DNA from: Siccirubricoccus phaeus
GTDB taxonomy: Bacteria; Pseudomonadota; Alphaproteobacteria; Acetobacterales; Acetobacteraceae
DNA: 64,000 nucleotides
NCBI RefSeq assembly: GCF_008360935.1
Contig: NZ_SRXO01000010.1
Coordinates: 183,515 to 247,514, forward strand
Direction of reading: 5' to 3'
Shown here: piece by piece, positions 10,501 to 19,150 of the stretch
Position numbering within the stretch: position 1 is the first letter of the stretch
Layout of the letters: every line of letters starts with the position of its first letter
The notes under the pieces: model-generated
Database searches by the model: none
Told to the model about the DNA's origin: nothing
What the model saw: the letters and a program-made list of their open reading frames with translations, nothing else
Position numbers and translations under genes: made by a program

Positions 10501-12534
10501 ATGGCGGTCGATCCCATCACCCTCGAAGTGCTCACCCAGGGCCTGATCTCCATCGTGCGGGAGATGCGGGCGACGGTGATGCGCACCGCCAAATCCGTGG
10601 CGATCTATGAGGCGAAGGATTTCTCCTGCGGCCTCTTCGCGCCGGGCAGCCAGGTGGTGGCGCAATCGAACGACATCGGCTCGCATGTCGTGCCGATGCC
10701 CTGGTCGGTCCGCGCCGCCATGGCGAAGCTTGGCGAGACGCTGGCGCCGGGCGACGTGCTGCTGATGAACGACCCCTATGCGGGCGGCACGCATCTCAAC
10801 GACGTCACCATCATCGTCCCGGCCTTCCGCGAAGGCCGGCTCGCCTTCTTCCCCGCAGTGCGGGCGCATTGGCCGGATGTCGGCGGCATGGTGCCCGGCA
10901 GCATGTCCGGCAAGGCGACGGAGATCTACCAGGAAGGCATCCGCATCCCGCCGATGAAGGTGATGGAGGCGGGGCGGCTCAACGCGCCGGTGCTGGAGCT
11001 GCTGCTGGCCAATATGCGCGTGCCGGAGGAGCGGCAGGGCGATTTCGACGCCATGCTCGCCGCCTGCCGCGTGGCTGAGGCGCGCATCCAGGAGATGCTG
11101 GCGCGCTACGGCATCGCGCTGGTGGAGGAGGCGGTCCGCCTCGACCTCGACCGCTCCGAGGCGCGGATGCGTGCCACCATCGCCAGCCTGCCGGACGGCA
11201 CCTATCATTACGAGGATTACCTCGAGACCTTCCCGGATGGGCGGTTCGAGCCGCTGCTGGTGCCGCTGGCGCTGACCATCGCCGGCGACCGCATGATCGC
11301 CGATTTCACCGGCGCGGCGCCGCAGGTGCCGGTGCCGGTGAACTCCACTTTGGCGGTGACGGCGGGCTCGGTCTTCATTGCGGTGAAGTCGGTGCTGGAC
11401 CCTGCCCTGCCGCTGAACCAGGGCAGCTTCCGCAGCATCGAGGTGATCGCCCCCGCCGGCACGGTGCTGAATGTGGAGCGCCCCGCGCCCGCCGGTTCCC
11501 ATGGCGAGGTGCGCAAGCGCGTCATCGCCACCATGGTCGGCGCGCTGAGCCAGGTGACGCCGGAGCGCGTGGCCGGCGATCTCTGCCGCACCTCCTTCCA
11601 CAACCTGATCGGCGGCTGGGACCCGGCGAGCCGCCGCGAATGGGTGCATTACGAATGGTCCGGCGGCGGCAATGGCGCCTTCCGCGAAGGTGATGGGCCG
11701 AGCGCCATGGCGCCCTTCGACTGGGGCGATCTCGTCACCGTGCAACCTTCCGAAGTGCTGGAGACGCGCTTCCCGCTGCTGGTGGAGGAAAGCCGGCTGC
11801 GCACCGATAGCGGCGGCGCCGGCACCACGCGCGGCGGCCTCGCCATGCAGCGGCGCATAAGGCTGCTGGCGGCGGAAGGGCGCTACTCGCTGCTCTCGGA
11901 TGGCGCGGTGGTGCCGGCCTTCGGCGTGCTGGGCGGCCGCAGCGGCCTGCCGGTCGCGTCCTGGGTGGAGAAGGCGGATGGCGGGGTCGAAGCCTTCGAC
12001 ACGCCGGGCAAGGTCGGCGGGCATCTGCTGCGGCGGGGCGATGCGGTGGTGCTGCGCTCGGCCGGGGGCGGCGGCTACGGCGATCCGCTACAGCGCCCCC
12101 CGGCGGCAGTGGCGGAGGATGTGCGGCTCGGCCTGATCTCGCCCGAGGCGGCGGCTGCGTTCTACGGCGTGGTGCTGACGGCGGAAGGCAGCGCCGATCT
12201 GCCCGCCACCGAGGCGCGGCGCACCGCGCTGTACGCGGCACGGCAGCCGCTGGCCGCTGCGGCGGCCACGCAGGATTCGGTGTTCGAGGCCGGCAGCGTC
12301 AGCCGCCGGCGGCTCTGCCGCCTCCATCCGGCGGATGCCGCAGCGCGCGGCCTGACGGAGGATCTGCTAGTGGAGATGGATACCGGAGAGGCCGCCGCGC
12401 TGCGCGGCTGGATCAGGATCGACCCCACGGTGCCGCAGGGCCGTCTGCCGCTCGACCCGATCGGGCTCGGCATCCTGAAGGCGAAGCCGGGCGGCGCGGT
12501 GGCGCTGCGCGCCGTGCAGGCGTTGCCGGCATGA
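10501..12534 (+). CDS. Hydantoinase/oxoprolinase subunit B (HyuB family) with C-terminal extension
   Basis: Partner of the preceding HyuA, 677 residues. It starts DPITLEVLTQGLISIVREM, the normal HyuB N-terminus, and has LMNDPYAGGTHLNDV, SGKATEIYQEGIRIPP and the C-terminal core RSAGGGGYGDPLQRPP. The usual HyuB ends shortly after that last motif, as the second copy at 23393 does (559 residues). This one runs on for about 118 residues. The extra piece (about 560-677) contains RLHPADAAARGL and a beta-rich run resembling small beta-barrel domains; that resemblance is weak. The stop overlaps the start of the epimerase-like gene. Confidence 0.92.
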   Translation: MAVDPITLEVLTQGLISIVREMRATVMRTAKSVAIYEAKDFSCGLFAPGSQVVAQSNDIGSHVVPMPWSVRAAMAKLGETLAPGDVLLMNDPYAGGTHLNDVTIIVPAFREGRLAFFPAVRAHWPDVGGMVPGSMSGKATEIYQEGIRIPPMKVMEAGRLNAPVLELLLANMRVPEERQGDFDAMLAACRVAEARIQEMLARYGIALVEEAVRLDLDRSEARMRATIASLPDGTYHYEDYLETFPDGRFEPLLVPLALTIAGDRMIADFTGAAPQVPVPVNSTLAVTAGSVFIAVKSVLDPALPLNQGSFRSIEVIAPAGTVLNVERPAPAGSHGEVRKRVIATMVGALSQVTPERVAGDLCRTSFHNLIGGWDPASRREWVHYEWSGGGNGAFREGDGPSAMAPFDWGDLVTVQPSEVLETRFPLLVEESRLRTDSGGAGTTRGGLAMQRRIRLLAAEGRYSLLSDGAVVPAFGVLGGRSGLPVASWVEKADGGVEAFDTPGKVGGHLLRRGDAVVLRSAGGGGYGDPLQRPPAAVAEDVRLGLISPEAAAAFYGVVLTAEGSADLPATEARRTALYAARQPLAAAAATQDSVFEAGSVSRRRLCRLHPADAAARGLTEDLLVEMDTGEAAALRGWIRIDPTVPQGRLPLDPIGLGILKAKPGGAVALRAVQALPA

Positions 12535-13511
12535 GCGCGTCCGATGACCGGAGGGGCCCCGGAGGTCCGAATCGGCCGCGCCAGGACATGGGCGCCGTAT
12601 TGCTGACCGGCATCGGCGGGCTGATCGGCCATGCGGTGGCGCGGCAGCTCGTCGCCGCCGGCCGCGAGGTGGTGGCGCTGGACCGCGTGCCGGTGCCCGA
12701 CGCGCCCTGCCAGGTGCACCGACACGAGATCGGCGAGGTGCACCGGCTGCATGAGCTGGTGCGCCAGCATCGCGTCACCCGCATCATCCATGCCGGCAGC
12801 ATCTCCGGCCCCATGGTCGCGCCGGAGGAGCCGGCCAAGGTGCTGGCCGTCAATCTCGGCGGGCTGGTGGACATGCTGGAGGTGGCGCGCATCCACGGCC
12901 TCGCCCGGGTGGTCTGGTTCTCCTCCATCCTCGCCTATGAGCAGCGCGGCGGCGAGGCGCCGGTCGCGGAAGACGCGCCGCTCGGCGCCGATGAGGCCTA
13001 TGGCGCCAGCAAGGTCGCCGGAGAGGCGGTGCTGCGCGCCTATGCGGTGGCGCATGGCGTCAGTGGCGTCGCCTTCCGCGTCGCCTCCTGCTACGGGCCC
13101 GGCCGCACCACTTCCTGCTTCATCCGCACCCTGGTGGAGAATGCGCGGGCCGGGCGGCCGACCCTGGTGCCGGATGCCACGGCGCGGGACCGGCAGCATA
13201 TCTATGTCGACGATGTGGCGGTGGCGGTGGTCACGGCGCTGGACGCGCCGAACCTGCCGCAACGCACCTACAATCTCGGCCCCGGCGAGGCGCTGACCGC
13301 GGCCGAGGTCGCGGCACGCGTCGGCGCCGGCGTGCCCGGCGTGCGGCTGGAGGTCGATCTGACAGCGCCGTATGCCAATCGCTTCGCCCTCGGCCCGCTC
13401 GACATCACGGCGGCACTGCGCGATCTGGGCTTCGCCCCGCGCATCGGCCTCGCCGAAGGCGCGGCGCGCACCGCGGCATGGCTCGCCGCCCGCGATCGGA
13501 GGACTCCATGA
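12531..13511 (+). CDS. NAD-dependent epimerase/dehydratase (extended SDR)
   Basis: Extended short-chain dehydrogenase, up to 326 residues. The dinucleotide motif TGIGGLIG is at residues 26-33 and the catalytic YGASK at 157-161. It also has the substrate-side loop ARDRQHIYVDDVA typical of sugar-nucleotide epimerases. The ATG at 12531 overlaps the HyuB stop by 4 bp, but an ATG at 12588 would start closer to the Rossmann strand, so the first 19 residues are uncertain. Placed in a catabolic operon, it more likely oxidises or epimerises a breakdown product than a surface sugar; this is inference. Confidence 0.9.
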   Translation: MSASDDRRGPGGPNRPRQDMGAVLLTGIGGLIGHAVARQLVAAGREVVALDRVPVPDAPCQVHRHEIGEVHRLHELVRQHRVTRIIHAGSISGPMVAPEEPAKVLAVNLGGLVDMLEVARIHGLARVVWFSSILAYEQRGGEAPVAEDAPLGADEAYGASKVAGEAVLRAYAVAHGVSGVAFRVASCYGPGRTTSCFIRTLVENARAGRPTLVPDATARDRQHIYVDDVAVAVVTALDAPNLPQRTYNLGPGEALTAAEVAARVGAGVPGVRLEVDLTAPYANRFALGPLDITAALRDLGFAPRIGLAEGAARTAAWLAARDRRTP

Positions 13512-14248
13512 CGCTGCACGCGGATCTCAACTACACCGGCAAGCGCGTGCTGATCACCGGCGCCGCGAACGGCTTCGGCGCCGCCACCGCGCGGCTGATG
13601 CGGGCGCATGGCGCGACGCTGGTGCTGGCGGATATCGAGGCCGATACGCTGGCGCCCCTCGCCGCGGATCTCGGCGCCGCGGCGATCCCCTTCGACCAGG
13701 CCGATCCCGCTTCGGTGGAGCTGCTGGCAGCGCAGGCCGGCGAGATCGACGTGCTGGTGAACAATGCCGGCATCCTGGTGGCGAAGCCGCTGCTGGAGAC
13801 CTCGCCCCTGGAGGTCCGCCGGTTGATCGACACCGATCTGGTCGGCCCCATCCTGCTGACGCGGCTGATCGGCGCCGGCATGGTGGCGCGCGGCAGCGGC
13901 GTCGTGCTCAGCATCAGCTCGCAGACCGCCTTCTGCGGCGGCGAGGGGCGGGCGGTCTATGCGGCGGCGAAGGCGGCCATCGCGCAGCTCACCCGGAGCC
14001 TTGCGGTGGAATGGGGGCCGCGCGGGGTGCGCGTGGTCAGCCTCGCCCCGGGACGGTCGATCACTCGCATGACACAGGAGACGGCGGCGCCAGGCTATAC
14101 CGGCGACCGCGGCCTCTCCCGCGTGCCGCTCGGCCGCTGGGGCACGGCGGAGGAGGTGGCGAAGGCGATCCTCTTTCTCTGCTCGGATGCTGCCAGCTAT
14201 GTCACCGGCCAGACGCTGGTGGCGGATGGGGGTTATGCTATCGGCTAG
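13508..14248 (+). CDS. Short-chain dehydrogenase/reductase (classical SDR)
   Basis: Classical SDR oxidoreductase of 246 residues. The ATG at 13508 was chosen because it has GGAGGA upstream and overlaps the previous stop by 4 bp; the frame opens ten codons earlier at 13478. Motifs are TGAANGFG (residues 17-24), NNAG (85-88), Ser138, and Tyr151/Lys155 in YAAAK. The C-terminus ASYVTGQTLVADGGYAIG is typical. It closes the operon that started at 3123. Substrate unknown; probably an alcohol/ketone step in the same pathway as the HyuAB reaction. Confidence 0.93.
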   Translation: MTLHADLNYTGKRVLITGAANGFGAATARLMRAHGATLVLADIEADTLAPLAADLGAAAIPFDQADPASVELLAAQAGEIDVLVNNAGILVAKPLLETSPLEVRRLIDTDLVGPILLTRLIGAGMVARGSGVVLSISSQTAFCGGEGRAVYAAAKAAIAQLTRSLAVEWGPRGVRVVSLAPGRSITRMTQETAAPGYTGDRGLSRVPLGRWGTAEEVAKAILFLCSDAASYVTGQTLVADGGYAIG

Positions 14249-14368
14249 GCGCATGGCTTGAGCGGACGCCCTCGCCGCCTCCCGCCGCGCCGAGGTGGTG
14301 CAGGTTGGTGGCGGGGCCACCTCAGATCCCATACCGGCGCCGTCGCCCGGGCATTGCGCCGCGGCGAA

Positions 14369-14386
14369 TTGTGCCTTCAGGCACAA
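14369..14386. promoter_or_regulatory. Perfect 7-bp inverted repeat upstream of the CHAT protease gene
   Basis: TTGTGCC and GGCACAA flank a 4-base centre (TTCA), 65 bp before the CHAT gene start and about 120 bp after the previous stop. It could be a regulator binding site or a small hairpin. There is no T-run after it, so it is not a standard terminator. The 14249-14451 spacer holds no other recognisable element. Confidence 0.3.
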
Positions 14387-14451
14387 GACAAGCGGCAGCA
14401 CTTTGTGGCTAAGCTGGCCCGGGCTGGTCGGCCGGACGGGACTGGGCGCCG

Positions 14452-16770
14452 ATGCGTGAAACGTCAGATATGGCCTGGGGGAAGGCGTTGGTTGCCGCGG
14501 CCCTGCACGGCGACGCGGCCGGGATCGCCGCGCGCTTGCCGGATGGCGCAACGAATCCGCAGGACCTTCTCAATGGCAGCCAGTTCCTGAAGGGCCGGGA
14601 CGCCGAAATGCGTCTTCTCGGCCTGCAGATCCTGGCCAATTGGCTGCGCGCCCGCGGCGACCTCCGCAGCGCCGTCGCCCTTTCCCGGGCGTTGCTGCAT
14701 GTTCTGCTGGACCGCGCCGTGCCGCCTCTCGCGTCAGGGGCCGCGCTGCAGATCGACAATGTCGCCGGCCTGTTCGCCTCCATCGCCACCGATGTGGGCT
14801 GGCCGGCCGACCAGCTTGCCGCCTGGCCGCGGATCGAGGCGGGGCTGCGCCGTCTCGGCCTCGACGCCACCGTCGTGACCCTGGCCGTGGGCCGCGCCGA
14901 GCTGCTGCGCCTCGACGGCCAGTATGAGCGCGCTGATCGCCTGGTGCGCCGGCTGTCCGCCGCGCCCCTGCTGCCGGGCGACGGCGCCACGCGCCACCGC
15001 CTCGAAGGGCTGCGCGAGCGTTTCGTGCGCCGCCCCGATGATCACCCGCACGGCCCCGTGGCCGGGCCGCCCGAGCCTCCGCCGGAGGGCGAGGCAGCGG
15101 CGGCGGCCATCGCCGAGGCGCTGTCCCGGGCCGCTTCGCTGCCGGGGGCGCGCAACCCGCTCGGCGCCGTCATGGGCCTGTTCGCCGTCGTCTCCCGCTT
15201 CGCGGCCTGCCATGAGCTGGAGACGCTGCGCGCGGTGCTGCCGCCGCTGCAATCGCTGGTGGCGTTCTGCGCTGCCCGCGGCTTCACGGATGACGAGCGC
15301 ACGGCGCGCTGGCTGGAGGTGGTGTTCCTGCGCCGCCTCGGCGCGCGGGAGGAGGCGGCGGCCGGGCTGCGCGCCATCCGCGACGGCGTCGAGGCGCAGC
15401 GACTCAGGATCAGCGACCCGCATCTGCGCGCCGCGGCCGGCATCGCGCTCACTCATCTCTACCCCGTCAGCGTTGCCCTCCTGCAGGACCTGCGGCGACC
15501 GCAGGAAATGTTCGAGGCGCTGGAGGAGGCGAAGTCCCGCGTTCTCGCCGATCTCATCTCCGCCGCCCAGGCGCCGCGCCTGCTGGACCCCTCAGCGCCG
15601 CGCCCACGAGTGGCCTGCCGCGCCGCCGCGCTGCTGGGCGAACTGCGCGCGGCGCTCGCCGCCTCCTCGCAGCGGGCGCATTACCTGACCTTCCTGACGG
15701 ATGATGATTGCAGCTATGCCGTCCTGGCCGACGCCGAGGGTGGCCTGCATAGCTGGCGCGCGGCGCCGGGGCGGGCCGCGCTGCTGGACGCTGCGCAGGA
15801 GTTGGAGCTGCTGATCCGGGGCGACCAGGCCGCCTTTCCGCGCCCGCGCCCGGGCATCCTCTCGGTGCCGGAGGAGGCCGCCCGCTGGCCCTTCGATCCG
15901 CTGCTGGAGCGGATCGCGCCGCTGCTGGCGCCGCTGGAGGCGCTGCTCGGGCAGGGCGTGCTTCGGCGCGGCGATGTGCTCTGCATCGCCCCGGACGGCG
16001 CCGGCTTCGGCCTGCCCTGGGCCGCCCTGCCCCTCGCCGGCGCGCCGCTGATCGACAGCCTGGTCCCCGTGCTGGTGCCGAGCGCACGCGCCCTGCTCGC
16101 CGCCTATGACCAGTCCTGCCTGGAGGATGCGCGCGGCGGCGGCGCCGATGTGGTGCAGGCGCCGCATGGCCATGAGGGCGCCGTCGCGGCCGAGGGGTTC
16201 GAGCGCGAGGCCGCGCTGCTCGCCGCGCTGGTTCCCACCGTCGTCCATCGCGGCCCCGCCGCCTCGCTCCGGGCGCTGGAGCGGCTCGACCTGCGCGGCG
16301 GCGTGCTGCATTTCGCGGCCCATGGCGAGTTCCGGCCGCATGCGCCGCTGGAGGAGTCCGGCCTCGCCCTGCCTGAGCCCGATGGGAGCTTGCCGGCCGG
16401 CGAGGCGCGGCTCGCCGAATGCCGTCTGACGGGCGCCCGGGCGGGGCGGCTGGCGCTGGCGGGCAGCCATGTGACGCTGCGCGCCTGCGTCTCCGGCGCG
16501 GTGGCGGAGATCGCCGGGCGCGAGGCGCTGGGCATGGCCTTCGGGCTATGGCAGGCCGGAGCGCAGAGCGTGCTGGCGGGGCTGTGGGACCTGAACCTGC
16601 CATCCTCGGCCGCCCTTACCGAAGCGTTCTATCGCGGCTGGCTGGGCGAGGGGCGGCCGCGCGCGGCCGCCTATGCCGCCGCCATGCGCGGCGTGCGCGA
16701 CGCGCCGGATGGCGCCTGGACGCATCCCTATCATTGGGCCGGCCTTGCCCTGTGGGGCTGGTGGGACTGA
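14452..16770 (+). CDS. CHAT-domain (caspase-like) peptidase with helical repeat N-terminus
   Basis: A 772-residue protein. The N-terminal half (about 1-370) is all-helical with repeat-like helix pairs such as LGLQILANWLRARGDLRSAV and LEVVFLRRLGAREEAAAGLR, resembling degenerate TPRs. From about 390 the C-terminal half is a CHAT domain: a DDCSYAVLAD strand pair, IAPDGAGFGLPWAALP near 512-527, the catalytic His in HFAAHGE (His624), and the catalytic Cys in LRACVSG (Cys679). Its end, HPYHWAGLALWG, is the usual CHAT C-terminus. No signal peptide, so cytoplasmic. CHAT proteases cleave partner proteins in several regulated cell-death or defence systems. The next gene, 16 bp downstream, encodes a small membrane protein that may be partner or target. 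Confidence 0.92.
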   Translation: MRETSDMAWGKALVAAALHGDAAGIAARLPDGATNPQDLLNGSQFLKGRDAEMRLLGLQILANWLRARGDLRSAVALSRALLHVLLDRAVPPLASGAALQIDNVAGLFASIATDVGWPADQLAAWPRIEAGLRRLGLDATVVTLAVGRAELLRLDGQYERADRLVRRLSAAPLLPGDGATRHRLEGLRERFVRRPDDHPHGPVAGPPEPPPEGEAAAAAIAEALSRAASLPGARNPLGAVMGLFAVVSRFAACHELETLRAVLPPLQSLVAFCAARGFTDDERTARWLEVVFLRRLGAREEAAAGLRAIRDGVEAQRLRISDPHLRAAAGIALTHLYPVSVALLQDLRRPQEMFEALEEAKSRVLADLISAAQAPRLLDPSAPRPRVACRAAALLGELRAALAASSQRAHYLTFLTDDDCSYAVLADAEGGLHSWRAAPGRAALLDAAQELELLIRGDQAAFPRPRPGILSVPEEAARWPFDPLLERIAPLLAPLEALLGQGVLRRGDVLCIAPDGAGFGLPWAALPLAGAPLIDSLVPVLVPSARALLAAYDQSCLEDARGGGADVVQAPHGHEGAVAAEGFEREAALLAALVPTVVHRGPAASLRALERLDLRGGVLHFAAHGEFRPHAPLEESGLALPEPDGSLPAGEARLAECRLTGARAGRLALAGSHVTLRACVSGAVAEIAGREALGMAFGLWQAGAQSVLAGLWDLNLPSSAALTEAFYRGWLGEGRPRAAAYAAAMRGVRDAPDGAWTHPYHWAGLALWGWWD

Positions 16771-16786
16771 CCGGAGGAGGAAGCCG

Positions 16787-17362
16787 ATGTCCGACAGCGA
16801 GCTTGCGGCGAGGATCGCCGCGCTGCATCCGAAGAACGCCGTGCGCATCCTGGAGGTGGTGCGGAACACCGCCCTGGGGGCGCTGTCCGAAGCGGCCGCG
16901 GCTGAGGCGGACGATGATCTGCAGGCGTTTGCGCAGGCGCTGCAATTGCCCGCCGGCTGGCAGAGGCAGTCGGTCACCGCCCTGCCGCCGGGCGCGGAGG
17001 CGGGGCCGGCGGCCGACCCGGGCGGCGAGGCGGCGAAGGCCTTGCTGAAGCTGCTGGCAGAGCAGCCTGAGCTGCGGCCACTGATCGAAGAGAAGCTGGC
17101 GCTTACCGACCAGAGCGCGTCCCTGACCCTGGCCCTCGGGCTCCCGCTCGCGGTGGCCGCGGCCTGGCTGCTGGTCTCCGGCCGGATCCACGTCACCTAC
17201 TCCAGGGAGCGCGGCCTGGAGGTGGAGTACCAGAAGGAGGGGCTGACGCCGGATCAGCAAGCCAAGCTGCTGCCGGGCTTCGTGAAGGAGATGCTGGCCG
17301 CGGCGCGGGCGGTAGCCGGCCTGGGGAGCGGCGGCGCCGCGCCGCCCGTCGCAAAGGGCTAA
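16787..17362 (+). CDS. Uncharacterised single-span membrane protein next to CHAT protease
   Basis: 191 residues, start at 16787 with a very strong GGAGGAGG site 16 bp after the CHAT stop, so clearly co-expressed. The N-terminal region (1-60) is helical and acidic. A Gly/Pro/Ala linker covers about 66-80, and a helix with LLKLLAEQPELRPLIEEKL follows. One hydrophobic span lies at about 112-131 (SLTLALGLPLAVAAAWLLV). The tail is charged (RIHVTYSRERGLEVEYQKEG) with a last amphipathic helix. I recognise no family. It is not gasdermin-like in length or composition. Its position makes it a possible substrate, anchor or effector of the protease, but nothing in the sequence proves that. Confidence 0.8.
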   Translation: MSDSELAARIAALHPKNAVRILEVVRNTALGALSEAAAAEADDDLQAFAQALQLPAGWQRQSVTALPPGAEAGPAADPGGEAAKALLKLLAEQPELRPLIEEKLALTDQSASLTLALGLPLAVAAAWLLVSGRIHVTYSRERGLEVEYQKEGLTPDQQAKLLPGFVKEMLAAARAVAGLGSGGAAPPVAKG

Positions 17363-17368
17363 GGGTTT

Positions 17369-17386
17369 TTGGCACAGGCTTTGCTT
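17369..17386 (+). promoter_or_regulatory. Predicted sigma-54 (RpoN) promoter for the pot-type/hyuAB operon
   Basis: The sequence TTGGCACAGGCTTTGCTT matches the -24/-12 consensus TTGGCAC-N5-TTGC. GG is at 17371-17372 and GC at 17383-17384, exactly ten bases apart. Transcription would begin near 17396, about 25 bases before the permease ATG at 17421. It lies just after the stop of the CHAT partner gene. The enhancer site and its regulator were not identified in the short spacer, so they would lie inside upstream coding DNA. Confidence 0.65.
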
Positions 17387-17420
17387 AAAAGCCAGCCACA
17401 GGCAGTGGCGGGCAGAGCGT

Positions 17421-18329
17421 ATGGCGAACCTGGGCAGCCTTTCCGCGGAGGGGCCGAAGCTGGCGGCGGCGCGGCCGCGCCCGCAGGCCTTTCTCGGCCT
17501 GCAGCTCGCCCCGACCGCGCTGCTGCTGGCGCTGTTCATGGCGGCGCCACTTGCCGTCATGTTCGGCATGTCCTTCTTCCGCGCCACCATCTTCGGGTTG
17601 GAGACCACCCCCTCCCTCGGCAACTACGAAAAACTGGTCAGTGACCCGCTCTACGGGCTGCTGCTGCTGAAATCGCTGCGCATCTCGCTGACCGTGACGG
17701 TGCTGGTGCTGCTGATCAGCTACCCCGTCGCCTACTGGCTGGCAAAGATGGTCACCCGCTGGCGCACCGCGCTGCTGCTGCTGATCTTCGCGCCCTACTG
17801 GGTGAATTACGTTATCCGCACCTATGCCTGGATGCCGCTGCTCGGCCGCACCGGCGTGGTGAACAGCGTGCTGCTGGCGACCGGCGTCATCGACCGGCCG
17901 CTGGATATGCTGCTGTTCAACGAATTCTCCGTCCAGCTCGTCATGGTCTATGTCTATTTGCCCTTCGGCATCGTGCCGATCTACCTCTCGCTCGACCGCA
18001 TCGACGACAATCTGCTGCGCGCCTCGGCCGATCTCGGAGCCTCGCCCTGGGCGAGTTTCCGCCAGGTGGTGCTGCCGCTTTCGGCGCCGGGCCTGGCCGG
18101 GGCGGCGATGACCGTCTTCGTCCTGGCGATCGGCGCCTATGTCACGCCGCGGCTGGTCGGCGGGCCCAGCGGCATCATGTACGGCAACCTCATCGCCGAC
18201 CAATTCGGCGCCAGCTTCAACTGGTCCTGGGGCGCCACCCTTTCCCTCGTGCTGGCGCTGGCGGCCCTGGCGGTCATTGCGCTGGTCGCCAGGCGCGTGC
18301 CGCTGGCCAAGGTGTTCCTGCAATCATGA
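17421..18329 (+). CDS. Pot-type ABC transporter permease (PotB family)
   Basis: Inner-membrane permease of the spermidine/putrescine class, 302 residues. The first span starts near residue 30 (LAPTALLLALFMAAPLAVM), followed by the usual periplasmic loop with NYEKLVSDPLYG. The ATPase-contact loop ASADLGASPWASFRQVVLPL lies near residue 205. The start ATG at 17421 has no strong ribosome-binding site but fits the sigma-54 promoter just upstream. Its stop overlaps the second permease. Downstream hyuAB genes suggest an amide or cyclic ligand rather than a polyamine. Confidence 0.93.
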   Translation: MANLGSLSAEGPKLAAARPRPQAFLGLQLAPTALLLALFMAAPLAVMFGMSFFRATIFGLETTPSLGNYEKLVSDPLYGLLLLKSLRISLTVTVLVLLISYPVAYWLAKMVTRWRTALLLLIFAPYWVNYVIRTYAWMPLLGRTGVVNSVLLATGVIDRPLDMLLFNEFSVQLVMVYVYLPFGIVPIYLSLDRIDDNLLRASADLGASPWASFRQVVLPLSAPGLAGAAMTVFVLAIGAYVTPRLVGGPSGIMYGNLIADQFGASFNWSWGATLSLVLALAALAVIALVARRVPLAKVFLQS

Positions 18330-19150
18330 AGGGCCCGCTCTCCCGCAGCGGGGCGGCGACGGCCTTCGGGCTCTTCGCCATCGCCGTGTACGTTTTCCTC
18401 TATCTGCCGGTCATCACCATGGTGGTGCTCTCCTTCAACAATTCCATTGGCATCGGGCTGCCCTGGGGCGGCTTCACCACCCGCTGGTATCGCGAGAGCC
18501 TGGAGAATGCGCTGGCCCGCAACGCCTTCCTCTCCAGCGTCCAGCTCGCGGTGGTGGTCAGCCTGGTGTCCTCCAGCCTAGGCCTCGGCGTGGCGCTGGC
18601 CTTCCGCCGCGCCTTCCGCGGCAAGGCGCTGATGCTGAACGCGCTGATCCTGCCGCTGCTGATGCCGGGCATCGTGCTCGCCGTCGGGCAGATCACGCTG
18701 TGGAATTTGCTGGGGCTGCTGCCCGGGCTCTGGGGCACGGCGCTGCTCGGGCATCTCGTCTACACCGTGCCCTTCGCCTTCCTGAACATCTTCCCGCGGG
18801 TCCACCGCTTCGACCCGAATATCGAGGCCGCCGCCGCCGATCTCGGCGCGGGACCCTGGACGGTCTTCGCCACCATCCTGCTGCCGCGCATCCTGCCGGG
18901 GCTGCTGGCCAGCGCGCTGTTCTGCTTCACCTTGAGCTTCGACGAATTCACCCGCACCCTCTTCCTGATCGGCGCGGAGAACACCCTGCCGATCTATTTC
19001 TGGTCCATCATCCTCACCGATCCCTCGCCGGCGGCGAGCGCGATCGCGACGCTTTCCGTGCTCTTCTCCCTCGGCATCGTCGCGCTGGGGTTGTTGGCGC
19101 TGAGCGGAAGGCGGCGAGGCCGGGCCGCGCTGGCAGGAGCGCAGGGATGA
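18326..19150 (+). CDS. Pot-type ABC transporter permease (PotC family)
   Basis: Second permease of the importer, 274 residues, with six predicted spans. It has the PotC-like start YLPVITMVVLSFNNS near residue 30, the EAA loop AAADLGAGPWTVFATILLPR near 170, and LSFDEFTRTLFLIG near 208, which is typical of PotC. It overlaps the upstream permease by 4 bp (ATGA) and the ATPase downstream by 4 bp, so the unit is translated as one block. Confidence 0.93.
   Translation: MKGPLSRSGAATAFGLFAIAVYVFLYLPVITMVVLSFNNSIGIGLPWGGFTTRWYRESLENALARNAFLSSVQLAVVVSLVSSSLGLGVALAFRRAFRGKALMLNALILPLLMPGIVLAVGQITLWNLLGLLPGLWGTALLGHLVYTVPFAFLNIFPRVHRFDPNIEAAAADLGAGPWTVFATILLPRILPGLLASALFCFTLSFDEFTRTLFLIGAENTLPIYFWSIILTDPSPAASAIATLSVLFSLGIVALGLLALSGRRRGRAALAGAQG

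Noticed and set aside
10405..12024. Long minus-strand frame opposite the first HyuB
   Set aside because: Low-complexity His/Arg/Gln composition and no motifs; HyuB on the other strand is certain.
16787..17362. CHAT partner as a bacterial gasdermin
   Set aside because: Too short, has a single hydrophobic span in the middle and no gasdermin-like beta-rich N-terminal half or C-terminal lipid-site pattern.
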